In this document: piece after piece, positions 1 to 7,231 of the stretch
Position numbering within the stretch: the stretch's first letter is position 1
How the letters are laid out: each line of letters starts with the position of its first letter
DNA from: Lachnospiraceae bacterium
GTDB lineage: Bacteria; Bacillota; Clostridia; Lachnospirales; Lachnospiraceae
NCBI GenBank assembly: GCA_021199655.1
Contig: JAJQHQ010000005.1
Location: 1-38,292 of the forward strand
Length of the DNA stretch: 38,292 bases
Direction of reading: 5' to 3'
Notes under the pieces: generated by a model
What the model saw: only the letters and a program-made list of their open reading frames with translations
What the model was told of the DNA's origin: nothing
Database searches by the model: none
Program-made: the position numbers and the translations under genes

Positions 1-59
1 TCCTGATGTCGGCAGCCGTGCTGTTGATGACGGGAGAACGGAAACGCCGGAGAAATTAA
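1..59 (+). CDS. C-terminal tail of a cell-surface protein (partial, 5' end outside window)
   Basis: The first 59 bases read in frame as the last 18-19 residues of a protein: a hydrophobic stretch (FLMSAAVLLMTGE) followed by the basic end RKRRRN and a TAA at 57-59. This is the usual end of a Gram-positive wall-sorted or membrane-anchored surface protein. A near-identical tail recurs at 1590-1649, where the preceding TGDETPLYLW segment supports the sorting-signal reading. The body of the protein lies upstream of the window, so its role cannot be said. Confidence 0.6.
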   Translation, partial: LMSAAVLLMTGERKRRRN

Positions 60-84
60 GGATTATTTTCACACATGGTAATAA

Positions 85-117
85 ACAGAAATGCAGCCGC
101 AAGGCTGCTTTTTCTGT
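85..117 (+). terminator. Intrinsic terminator after surface protein
   Basis: Stem GCAGCC (93-98) and GGCTGC (103-108) with a GCAA loop, extended by A-rich/T-rich flanks and followed by TTTTTCTG. The same hairpin core follows the duplicated tail at 1668-1705. Confidence 0.75.
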
Positions 118-281
118 GAGAAGACAGCGGTTAATCGCCGCCTCCTGCTTGATTAACGATTTGACAATGCTGAAATATATGAAAATGAAATCGAAAAGTG
201 CCATTTTAATTAATACAACGCAACATACAGATAGTATATTAATAAAAAGTTAATTATATCTTATAAATATGATACTTGTAT

Positions 282-310
282 TTGACAATCATCGGACATA
301 AAATTATAAC
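282..310 (+). promoter_or_regulatory. SigA-type promoter for the Rpn-family gene
   Basis: TTGACA at 282-287, a 17-bp spacer, and TATAAC at 305-310, in a very AT-rich stretch (about 120-335) just upstream of the nuclease gene. Confidence 0.65.
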
Positions 311-341
311 ATATACCAAAAAAATATAAGGAGATATGTGT

Positions 342-1385
342 ATGATTGAAAAGATTTTGAAAAAGTATTTTCCGATGATCCGCACCGAGCAGGAGGTTTT
401 AACGGAAATCAGCCGGAAACCGGCATTGGATGCGCTCTACAAAAGCTGGAATCCCGATCAGCAGAGGGAATTTCTGGACTTTTGTACGGGTGTGAAAGGA
501 TGTAAGCTGCTGTATGATCCCTTCTTTAAGCAAGTGATGAATCCGGACTTACATCCGGAAAGGCTGGAGAAATTTCTTTCTCTTTTGCTTAAAAAGAAGG
601 TGAAAATCCTTCAGGTGTTGCCGAATGAGAGCCGGATGGCGGCGGAAGACACGTTGCTTGCCATGGACATTGTAGTGAAGTTGGAGGATGGGAGCATCGC
701 CAATGTTGAGATGCAAAAGATCGGCTATGCGTTTCCGGGCCAGAGGAGCAGCTGTTATTCCGCAGATCTGCTGCTTCGCCAGTATCAGCGTGTGAAAACA
801 GACAAACAATCCAGGCAAATTAAGTTCTCGTATCGGTATATTAAGGACGTCTATACGATCATTCTTTTTGAAAACAGTCCCGTTGAATGCAGAGCCATAC
901 CGGATCAGTATATTCATCGTGGGAAGACTGTTTTCGATACGGGGCTTGCGGTCCATATGCCGCAGGAATATGTCTATGTTCCGCTTGACATTTTCCGCGG
1001 GATTCTGCACAATAGAGGCATCAAAAGTGAACTTGACGCATGGCTGACATTTTTGTGCGAGGATGCCCCGGAGATGATCGAACTTTTGATCCGGCAGTAT
1101 CCGTATTTCCGGGAATTGTACAATCAAGTCTATAAGCTGTGCGGGAATATGGAGGATATTATGGGATGTTTTTCGGAAGCACTGCAGGAAATGGACAGAA
1201 ATACTGTACAGTATATGATTGAAGAGCAGCAGGCTCGGATCGAGGAGCAGAAAGGCCAGATTGAGGAGCAGCAGGAACGGTTAAAAGAAAAAGATAGTCA
1301 GCTTGAGGAGCAGAAAGATCAGCTTGAGGAGCAGAAAAGACAGATTGCGGAACTGAAAAGGAAGCTGGCTGCAATGACAGATTGA
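342..1385 (+). CDS. Rpn-family / PDDEXK_2-type recombination-promoting nuclease or transposase-like protein
   Basis: About 347 aa. The N-terminal two thirds match the PD-(D/E)XK nuclease-family transposase group: an Asp near residue 109 (MDIVVKLEDG) and the VEMQ motif (Glu about 123, Gln about 125) form the D...ExQ core. The last 55 or so residues are a charged heptad-like coiled coil built on repeats of EEQ. Known Rpn proteins are DNA endonucleases that stimulate RecA-independent recombination; that this one does so is inference. The start at 342 is preferred over an ATG at 336 because GGAG at 330-333 is then 8 nt away instead of 2. It sits between two copies of the same surface-protein tail and terminator, and has its own promoter. 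Confidence 0.8.
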   Translation: MIEKILKKYFPMIRTEQEVLTEISRKPALDALYKSWNPDQQREFLDFCTGVKGCKLLYDPFFKQVMNPDLHPERLEKFLSLLLKKKVKILQVLPNESRMAAEDTLLAMDIVVKLEDGSIANVEMQKIGYAFPGQRSSCYSADLLLRQYQRVKTDKQSRQIKFSYRYIKDVYTIILFENSPVECRAIPDQYIHRGKTVFDTGLAVHMPQEYVYVPLDIFRGILHNRGIKSELDAWLTFLCEDAPEMIELLIRQYPYFRELYNQVYKLCGNMEDIMGCFSEALQEMDRNTVQYMIEEQQARIEEQKGQIEEQQERLKEKDSQLEEQKDQLEEQKRQIAELKRKLAAMTD

Positions 1386-1409
1386 ACCTTCCGGATGGCG
1401 TGACGATAA

Positions 1410-1649
1410 GTTAAAGCGATCGCACAGTCCTCCGGTTCCGGGTCTTCCGGCGGGACACAAACTGAGAGCGAGATAACCGCGGCTGAGACGAAATCCGAGA
1501 GTGAGACGACCGGATCTGAGAGCGAATCTGAGGCGGAAGCTTCCGTGCAGACCGGTGATGAGACCCCGTTGTATCTGTGGTTGAACCTGTTCCTGATGTC
1601 GGCAGCGATTCTGCTGATGATGGGAGAGCGGAAGCGTCAGAGAAGGTAA
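1410..1649 (+). pseudogene. Remnant of a surface-protein C-terminus (duplicate of window-start tail)
   Basis: An open stretch of 79 codons with no start, directly after an in-frame TAA at 1407-1409. It encodes a Ser/Glu/Thr-rich linker (SESETTGSESESEAEA), then QTGDETPLYLW, a hydrophobic segment and the basic end ERKRQRR, stop at 1647-1649. This is a sorting-signal-like tail. Its last 19 codons are nearly identical to the window's first 59 bases, and the terminator after it is also duplicated. No promoter or RBS drives it, so it is best read as the 3' end left by duplication or insertion around the Rpn gene. Confidence 0.7.
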
Positions 1650-1667
1650 AAAAGATGCAGAAATAAA

Positions 1668-1705
1668 GCAGAAAAGGCAGCCGCATGGCTGCTTTTTCTG
1701 CTGCA
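1668..1705 (+). terminator. Strong intrinsic terminator
   Basis: A 15-bp stem: arm 1668-1682 ends in GGCAGCC, loop GCAT, arm 1687-1701 begins GGCTGC followed by TTTTTCTGC. The core is the same as the hairpin at 93-108. Confidence 0.8.
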
Positions 1706-1746
1706 GGGAGAATGTGAAACAATCCGGGGCGAAAAGTCAGATCATC

Positions 1747-1775
1747 TTGTTTTTACTTGCCTCGTATGGTAAAAT
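1747..1775 (+). promoter_or_regulatory. Candidate promoter upstream of the dipeptidase
   Basis: TTGTTT at 1747-1752, 17-bp spacer, TAAAAT at 1770-1775. It lies 15 bp before the start of the AAA-ATPase remnant, about 270 bp before the likely dipeptidase start. Confidence 0.45.
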
Positions 1776-1790
1776 CATAACTAAAAGTGC

Positions 1791-2036
1791 ATGTTTGGTT
1801 TTATTCGGAATGAGAATGAAACGGTTGTTATAGCGAACCGGATTTTTGAGACTGTACTTTATAATCATTTTCTGGCGGAGGAATTCGCTGAAAACAAATT
1901 GTATGCTGCCGGTGTGACAGAGAGAAACCAGTTTATTGTTGGCGGGCATCTGGATATTCGACGGATATTAGAAAAGTTTATCGAAACCTTCAGCGAGCTT
2001 TATGGGGAGGAAGACGAGAAATTTCTGGAAAGAGGA
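1791..2036 (+). pseudogene. Internal remnant of an AAA-ATPase-like / PDDEXK_9 protein
   Basis: About 80 codons read FGFIRNENETVVIANRIFE, then LYNHFLAEEF, TERNQFIVGGHLDIRRILEKF and FSELYGEEDEKFLE. From memory this is the characteristic linker between the ATPase and nuclease halves of the AAA-ATPase_like (PF09820) / PDDEXK_9 (PF08011) proteins common in Lachnospiraceae. The flanking ATPase and nuclease parts are absent. The remnant is open and in frame with the downstream dipeptidase, so an annotation program may fuse them. No RBS is visible before the ATG at 1791. Confidence 0.65.
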
Positions 2037-2048
2037 GTTCACAGCCAT

Positions 2049-3806
2049 ATGCGTAAGTATAATGAAGTAATTGATTCCTGGATTGACAGCAAAAAAGAGG
2101 AGATGCTCGAAGACCTGAAGACGCTGGTGCGCATTAACAGCCAGAAGGGGACAGCTGAGGAAGGTAAGCCTTTTGGAGAAGGTCCGGCGGCGGCTTTGTC
2201 TGCCGCACAGGAGATGATGGAGCGATATGGTTTTTCTGTGAGAAATTATGAGAACTATGTGGTGACCGGAGATCTGGAAGCGAGCAGCCCGGGCACCGCT
2301 ACATCTTTGGCTGATGTCGCGGAGGGGGCAGGCACGCACGTGTCTGGCGCAGCAGGCACAGGACAAAAAGGCCTCGACATTCTGGCACATCTGGACGTGG
2401 TACCGGTGACAGAGGACTGGACGGTGACACAGCCGTTTGAGCCGAAGATCGTGGACGGACGGATCTACGGACGCGGCACGGCAGATGACAAGGGCCCGGC
2501 AATCGCGGCTTTGTATGCTCTGCGCGCGATCCGCGAGCTGGGGATTCCGATGAAAAAGGGCGTGCGTCTTGTGCTGGGTTCCGACGAGGAGTGCGGTTCC
2601 AGTGATCTGGCGTATTATTACGGGATTGAGCAGGAGACTCCGTATACGTTCACGCCGGATGCGGATTTTCCGGTGATCAACATCGAAAAGGGCCGTCTGG
2701 AAGGCAAATTTCATGCGGAATTCGTGGATACGGCGGAGAAGGATACGTCTGTTAGTGTGCAAAGACTGGAAAAGCAGGGATGCCCGGAATATGGGAATTC
2801 TGCGGGGGAACTGCAGAAAGATGGCGCAGATAATAAAACGCTGCAGCCGCGAATCCTCAGTCTGAAGAGCGGCGACAAGGCAAATGTAGTGCCGGGACGG
2901 GCGACGCTGATTCTGGAAGGTCTGCCGGAAGATGTGGTGCGTGCCGCTGCAGATGCTGTGACGGAAGAGACCGGGGTGACATTTGCAGTTACGAAGCTCG
3001 CTGACGATGCAGCGCAGATCAATATCAATCCGGGTGAAGCGTCAGAGTGTGATGGAGCAGGATCAGGTAAGTCATCCGAAAGAGAGCAGCTGCGCATCGA
3101 TGCGCGCGGTCAGGCAGCGCATGCTTCGACCCCGCAGGAAGGCAAAAACGCGCTGACTGCGACATTGAGGCTGGTGGCAAAGCTTGCTGGGATGACGGAC
3201 TGCGATGGAGAGAAATGCGGCGAAGCGGTCGATGATGACCGGACTGAAAATGGTGGGAATGCAGACCTGGAAAGAACAGCGGGACTCGAAGCACTCCTTG
3301 CTCTTGACCGCCTTTTCCCGTATGAGGATACCTGCGGCAGGGCGCTAGGCGTTTATCGCGAAGAAGCGCAGTCCGGTGCGGTGACGCTGTGTTTCAGCAT
3401 TCTGGATTATACGCCGGAACGCCTGTCCGGCACCTTTGACGCGCGTCTGCCGATCGGCTGCACCGAGGAAAATACGAAAAAGCCGATCATGGAAGCGCTG
3501 GCATCGCACGGAATGATCTTAGGCGACCGTCCGATGACGAAGCCGCACTGTGTGCCGGGAGATTCTGCTTTTGTCAGGATCCTGCTCGACAGCTATGAGC
3601 ATTATACAGGGATCAAAGGGGAGCCCATCTCCACCGGAGGAGGCACCTATGTCCATGGGCTGGAGCGCGGCGTCGCGTTCGGCTGCATGACGCCGGATGT
3701 TGACAACCATATGCACGGCGACGATGAATTCATGGTGATCGACAGGCTCGTGATGAGCGCGAAGATCTTTGCGGACGCGATCGTGCGGATATGCAACGAG
3801 TTATAA
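2049..3806 (+). CDS. PepV/Sapep-like M20 dipeptidase
   Basis: About 585 aa from ATG 2049, which has AGAGGAG at 2031-2037; an in-frame ATG at 1791 would add an 86-residue N-terminus that looks like an AAA-ATPase remnant. M20 zinc-peptidase signatures are present in order: AHLDVVP (metal His and catalytic Asp, about residues 114-116), GRGTADDKGP (bridging Asp, about 146), GSDEECGS (Glu pair, about 180) and a late GGGTYVHGLERG His. The SWIDSKKEEMLEDLKTLVRI start and YGRGTADDKGP context are typical of cytoplasmic PepV/Sapep dipeptidases that cleave unmodified dipeptides. It is longer than the usual 460-470 aa because of acidic or low-complexity inserts near residues 80-105, 195-225 and 330-360. 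It converges with the next gene with no gap between stop codons. Confidence 0.85.
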   Translation: MRKYNEVIDSWIDSKKEEMLEDLKTLVRINSQKGTAEEGKPFGEGPAAALSAAQEMMERYGFSVRNYENYVVTGDLEASSPGTATSLADVAEGAGTHVSGAAGTGQKGLDILAHLDVVPVTEDWTVTQPFEPKIVDGRIYGRGTADDKGPAIAALYALRAIRELGIPMKKGVRLVLGSDEECGSSDLAYYYGIEQETPYTFTPDADFPVINIEKGRLEGKFHAEFVDTAEKDTSVSVQRLEKQGCPEYGNSAGELQKDGADNKTLQPRILSLKSGDKANVVPGRATLILEGLPEDVVRAAADAVTEETGVTFAVTKLADDAAQININPGEASECDGAGSGKSSEREQLRIDARGQAAHASTPQEGKNALTATLRLVAKLAGMTDCDGEKCGEAVDDDRTENGGNADLERTAGLEALLALDRLFPYEDTCGRALGVYREEAQSGAVTLCFSILDYTPERLSGTFDARLPIGCTEENTKKPIMEALASHGMILGDRPMTKPHCVPGDSAFVRILLDSYEHYTGIKGEPISTGGGTYVHGLERGVAFGCMTPDVDNHMHGDDEFMVIDRLVMSAKIFADAIVRICNEL

Positions 3807-5282
3807 TCATCTTGACGCGAACAGATCCGCCAGGATCTCATCCGCACTCATATTCCGATACCCATCGGGGTCGGTCATAATGGAATTTCCGGAGATATTC
3901 CAGCGCATCTGTGAGTAGCCGCTTAAGTAGGAGCTGCTCACGGAACAGCTGGGATATTTTTTGTACCATTCCGGGAAATACGTTTTCATATAGGAAGTGG
4001 CAAGCTTCACGGCCTGACTGGAGGTCTTGCCGGAGGAGGAGGGCGTGCCGCAGATGCGGACACCGGGCGGGCTGGAATGGAGCAGGACGACGCTGCCGTC
4101 GCTGCACTGGCCGACCACCATCCAGACATGTCCGGAGGAACTCATGATATCGCCTGCGCGGTAATTATTCACTGCAGAAGCCGCGCGATACGTGCCCCAG
4201 CCGCGTGAGGCAAAATTCTTTGCCATTTTTGAGGCATTCATCACGTATCCGGCATTGCCGTCCGTCGTATTCAGGATATTATAAATACACCAGCCGATGT
4301 AGCCGGAGCAGTCCAGACCGTTGTGGATCTGGTAGCGTGTTGTATTGTAATTGTAGCTGCTGGTCTGTTTTTCGAAAAAAGTCTTCCACTTCGAACTGAC
4401 GCCGATGGATTTCGCTTCCGTCCCGGCGCCGGTGTCCGCTTTGTTCCAGCCTCCGCCCCAGACATACATGGTGCTGCCGACCGGCTCCAGACCGGTGAGA
4501 AGCAGAGTCTTTAACGTGCTGGAGGACAGGTCGGTCGTCACAGTGACCTTTTTCTTCCAGGTTTTGATCTGCTTCCCCTTATAGAAAACCTTTGCAGTAA
4601 TCGTTGCTTTCCCGGAGGAGATGGCTTTGATCTTTCCGGCTGCGCTGACGGTGGCGACACTCGTATCGGAACTGGAATATGTCACGGTACAGCCGCTCTG
4701 GACGGTTGCCTTTACCGTCTTCGTCTTCCCTGCCATTAACGAAACCGAGGCTGTACTGTACTTGAACGAACCGGAATCCGTCACGAGCAGATACACCTTT
4801 TTGACGAGTTCTCCATCGCTGTTATAGTATTTCAGAATGGTCTGCCCTTTTTTTTGGGCGGTGATTTTGTATTTGTTTTTGGATTTCTTAGCCGCCTTTG
4901 CAACGGAGGCCTTTGAGGAGGTTACCTTTGCATAGCCGCTGATAGTCCAGATCTTGCCGGCTGCGAGCGTCTTTACTGATGTTTTGATGGAAGAAGCCGC
5001 TGTCACAGAAGTGCTTTCCGTGCCAGCTGCAGTCTTAGCCGCACTGTCAGAAGTGCCTGTCGCGCTGTCAGAAGTACCCGCAGAGCTTTCGGAGACCTCC
5101 GCCGCGCCTGCCCTCAGTGTGAAGCCGGATACAAAAAAGCCGGGAACAGAGAACCCAGATACGGAAAATCCGGGAACAGAGAAGCCGGATACGGAAAATC
5201 CGGGCGCTGAAAACCCTGAGAAAAGCAGCAGGATCAGCAGCAGGACCGGACACCATTTTTTTGCAAAAAGACGAATTTTCAT
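3807..5282 (-). CDS. Secreted NlpC/P60-like hydrolase with bacterial Ig-like domains
   Basis: 491 aa. A signal peptide with hydrophobic core PVLLLILLLFSGF is followed by decapeptide repeats of the type GFSVPGFSVS (residues 23-54), a Ser/Thr/Ala linker (60-100), two Big_2-like beta domains (about 103-170 and 172-250, the second with YSSSDTSVATVSAAGKI), and a C-terminal papain-like domain. Probable catalytic residues are Cys325 (LDCSGYIGW), His385 (SGHVWMVVG) and a third polar residue near His402. The family cleaves peptidoglycan stem peptides or related amide bonds outside the cell; the actual substrate is unknown. The ATG at 5282 has only a weak AGAAG RBS but the signal peptide fixes it. Transcribed alone from the promoter at 5328-5356. 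Confidence 0.85.
   Translation of the reverse strand: MKIRLFAKKWCPVLLLILLLFSGFSAPGFSVSGFSVPGFSVSGFSVPGFFVSGFTLRAGAAEVSESSAGTSDSATGTSDSAAKTAAGTESTSVTAASSIKTSVKTLAAGKIWTISGYAKVTSSKASVAKAAKKSKNKYKITAQKKGQTILKYYNSDGELVKKVYLLVTDSGSFKYSTASVSLMAGKTKTVKATVQSGCTVTYSSSDTSVATVSAAGKIKAISSGKATITAKVFYKGKQIKTWKKKVTVTTDLSSSTLKTLLLTGLEPVGSTMYVWGGGWNKADTGAGTEAKSIGVSSKWKTFFEKQTSSYNYNTTRYQIHNGLDCSGYIGWCIYNILNTTDGNAGYVMNASKMAKNFASRGWGTYRAASAVNNYRAGDIMSSSGHVWMVVGQCSDGSVVLLHSSPPGVRICGTPSSSGKTSSQAVKLATSYMKTYFPEWYKKYPSCSVSSSYLSGYSQMRWNISGNSIMTDPDGYRNMSADEILADLFASR
5122..5211 (-). repeat. Three 30-bp tandem repeats in the NlpC/P60-like gene
   Basis: Units at 5122-5151, 5152-5181 and 5182-5211, each made of two similar 15-bp halves. 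On the coding minus strand they encode Gly-Phe-Ser-Val/Pro repeats directly after the signal peptide core. Confidence 0.8.
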
Positions 5283-5327
5283 AGCGGTTCTTCTTTCTAT
5301 ATCTTACTGTACATCAATTTTTCCTAA

Positions 5328-5356
5328 ATCATAAGGTAGGCAGAGGGAAAAATCAA
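5328..5356 (-). promoter_or_regulatory. SigA-type promoter for the NlpC/P60-like gene
   Basis: On the minus strand TTGATT (5356-5351), 17-bp spacer, TATGAT (5333-5328), about 45 bp before the start codon. The -35 box abuts the terminator hairpin of the upstream hypothetical operon. Confidence 0.65.
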
Positions 5357-5416
5357 GAAAAAATCATTTTGAAAAGACTTTTTCCAAAGAAAAAACACTT
5401 TGAAATGATTTTTCCT
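5356..5416 (-). terminator. Terminator hairpin after the hypothetical gene pair
   Basis: Arms 5356-5374 and 5399-5416 form an 18-bp imperfect inverted repeat centred on ATCATTT/AAATGAT. In the minus-strand transcript the second arm runs into TTTTTTC, as expected of an intrinsic terminator. The AT-rich loop holds a second small stem. Confidence 0.6.
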
Positions 5417-5441
5417 GAAAACAATCGTTTGTTTCGGAATG

Positions 5442-5717
5442 TTACTTCTTGATTTTCTTCATGACAGAAAGAATCTTATCCATTTTCTTAATCTCCTGTG
5501 GAGATTTTCCGGCTTTCAGAGCATTGATGATGGCTTCCGTCTCATCAGAATTGAAGGAAATATCGTCGCTTCCGCCGCCGGAAAGCGCCATCAGGAACGG
5601 CATCACCTCACTTTTATCTTTTTTCTGTGCCTGCTCGGCAAGAGAGGCGAGCATCTGCAGCTTTGCAGGGTCAATGCCGCCAAGAGCGGGGGTGTTCATC
5701 CAGTTGTTGTCACTCAT
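5442..5717 (-). CDS. Conserved hypothetical protein, 91 aa
   Basis: Starts at ATG 5717 with AAGGAG 7 nt upstream; a longer in-frame start at 5780 would overlap the preceding gene. The sequence has an N-terminal region ending in DPAKLQMLASLAEQAQKK, a hydrophobic MPFLMALSGGG stretch, then DETEAIINALKAGKSPQEIKK and a lysine-rich end. No signal peptide or catalytic motif is visible. I do not recognise a named family, though small cytosolic proteins with a SPQE(I/A)xKMDK-type end are familiar from Lachnospiraceae genomes. It is the second gene of a two-gene operon, 25 nt after the 5743-6264 gene. Confidence 0.7.
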   Translation of the reverse strand: MSDNNWMNTPALGGIDPAKLQMLASLAEQAQKKDKSEVMPFLMALSGGGSDDISFNSDETEAIINALKAGKSPQEIKKMDKILSVMKKIKK

Positions 5718-5742
5718 GGGAATTCTCCTTTTCATCTTTTTA

Positions 5743-6264
5743 TTAAACGCAGTAATTTGCGTTTTCTGGTGGCGATTCATCGGGTTTATGAGCTACAGCA
5801 CAATCGTCAGACTGCCGATCATCGGAAGTAAAATCGCCGCTTCCGGATTCGCCATCCTCCTGTGCCATCACAGAAAAAAGCTCGATCATGCTCATCATCT
5901 GCAATGCCTGGTCGATCATCTGCTGTTCTTCACCCTCACAGTAGCAGCGCACGTCGGTGAGAACATCGAGAAGGTCGGGAGGATCCGAAGAAGCGGAAGA
6001 CTCAGGAGGCGGTCCGCCCACGGCACCGTCAGGGGATTCGCCTGAAGCTTCGAAAGCCTGTATGTCAGACGTGCCGTCGGCGAAAAAAGGGTGATTACGG
6101 ATAGCAGCGCCCGGGCTGCTATAGAACCGTATCACATTCTGCACCTCCATGATTTTGATCAGGACAGAAAAACGTTTTTGGTTTGACGCGGGCAGGTGAG
6201 GGATGAGCGCTTTGAGCAGCTGCAGATGATTCTGGTTGGCAATCCGGTCCAGCTCGGTTTGCAT
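5743..6264 (-). CDS. Hypothetical protein, 173 aa, first gene of a two-gene operon
   Basis: Starts at ATG 6264 after a GGGGG-type RBS. The N-terminal 60 residues look helical (ELDRIANQNHLQLLKALIPH, then QKRFSVLIKIMEVQNVIRFY). The middle is Pro/Ser/Gly/Asp-rich and probably disordered. A second helical segment, EEQQMIDQALQMMSMIELF, is followed by an acidic tail. No known domain is recognised. The pairing with the 91-aa gene in a short operon, in divergent orientation to the tyrosine phosphatase operon, suggests the two proteins act together, but the function is unknown. Confidence 0.65.
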   Translation of the reverse strand: MQTELDRIANQNHLQLLKALIPHLPASNQKRFSVLIKIMEVQNVIRFYSSPGAAIRNHPFFADGTSDIQAFEASGESPDGAVGGPPPESSASSDPPDLLDVLTDVRCYCEGEEQQMIDQALQMMSMIELFSVMAQEDGESGSGDFTSDDRQSDDCAVAHKPDESPPENANYCV

Positions 6265-6348
6265 ATGGATCCCCCTGCCCCCAAATGATCTTTTCTTTAT
6301 CCTATGAGTGAAAGTCACCAAAAAGACCGGAATTCCATCTTTTTATTC

Positions 6349-6377
6349 TTGCAGTACCGGTAGTTTTCGCATATAAT
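6349..6377 (+). promoter_or_regulatory. SigA-type promoter of the tyrosine-phosphorylation operon
   Basis: TTGCAG at 6349-6354, 17-bp spacer, consensus TATAAT at 6372-6377, 54 bp before the phosphatase start. Confidence 0.75.
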
Positions 6378-6431
6378 GGAGCTGAATTGCTCATAAAAGG
6401 GGAATGGAGACGGAAGGAGACAGATACATAA

Positions 6432-7157
6432 ATGGTGGACATGCATTGCCATATTCTGCCGGGGCTGGATGACGGTGCGGCGACTATGGACGAGGCTGTG
6501 GCTATGGCAGGGATTGCCGCAGCGTCGGGGATTGCCCATATAGTTGCCACCAGCCATGGAAATTGCCCTCCTTATTCTTACACACTGGAGGAATACAGGG
6601 AGGCTTTCGACGCGCTGCAGGAAGAATTGATCCAAAGAGAGATACCGGTGAAGCTGCATCCGGGGATGGAGATTTTTCTGGACGGGGATGCTGTGCCGCT
6701 CCTTCGGGAAAAGCGGCTGCTGACACTGGGCGGGACGGAGACGGTCCTGGCGGAGTTTCCGTTTGAGGAGCGGCCGGATGTCGTATGCCGCAGGCTTGAC
6801 GAGCTGAAAGAAGCAGGATATCGGATCGTACTGGCACATCCCGAGCGGTATATTTTTCTGCAGAGAGATCCGGAGTTTGCGGGGTATCTGGCCAGAAGCG
6901 GATGCGTGATGCAGATCAATCAGGGCAGTCTGGTGGGAGATTTCGGCGAGTCCTGCAGGCGGCTGGCTATGCAGATGCTGCAGGAGGGAATCGTCGGAGT
7001 CATTGCGACAGACGCGCATGATACGGAATACCGTTCTCATGATCTTACAAGGCTGATGCGTTTTCTGGAAGATGGCTGCAGCGGACGCGAGCGCCATATC
7101 TGGCTGTCGGAGAACCCGAGCAGGATCTTAAAGGGGATGCAGCCCCTGTCGTGCTGA
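6432..7157 (+). CDS. CpsB/CapC-family manganese-dependent tyrosine-protein phosphatase
   Basis: 241 aa PHP-fold enzyme. Metal-binding motifs are DMHCHILPGLDDGA at the N-terminus (His5, His7), SHGN (His42), Glu80 in HPGMEIF, AHPERY (His136) and TDAHD (Asp194, His196). In characterised systems CpsB removes phosphate from tyrosines on the C-terminal tail of a BY-kinase (CpsD), which controls capsule or exopolysaccharide chain length. The two BY-kinases downstream are the evident partners. The start at 6432 follows GGAAGGAG at a spacing of about 12 nt. First gene of the operon driven from 6349-6377; length is normal for the family. Confidence 0.92.
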   Translation: MVDMHCHILPGLDDGAATMDEAVAMAGIAAASGIAHIVATSHGNCPPYSYTLEEYREAFDALQEELIQREIPVKLHPGMEIFLDGDAVPLLREKRLLTLGGTETVLAEFPFEERPDVVCRRLDELKEAGYRIVLAHPERYIFLQRDPEFAGYLARSGCVMQINQGSLVGDFGESCRRLAMQMLQEGIVGVIATDAHDTEYRSHDLTRLMRFLEDGCSGRERHIWLSENPSRILKGMQPLSC

Positions 7158-7169
7158 AATAGAAAAGGT

Positions 7170-7219
7170 GTATCTGTTCAGGACAGTACCTCGCAGCTGT
7201 GAAGGTACTGAACTGTTAC
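7170..7219. repeat. Interspersed palindromic repeat, copy a
   Basis: Left arm GTATCTGTTCAG then GACAGTACCT; right arm AGGTACTGAACTGTTAC, forming an inverted repeat of the family whose ends are GTAACTGT and ACAGTTAC. It ends 6 nt before the RBS of the Ig-like protein gene. Confidence 0.65.
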
Positions 7220-7231
7220 GAAAAGGAGCGG

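Noticed and set aside
1968..2762. 264-codon frame on the minus strand inside the dipeptidase gene
   Set aside because: It lies opposite conserved M20 motifs and has no RBS or recognisable domain.
4954..5334. Plus-strand frame rich in Pro, Glu, Thr and Asn that looks like a wall-spanning repeat protein
   Set aside because: It is the complement of the NlpC/P60-like gene's repeat region, and the minus strand has signal peptide, domains and promoter.
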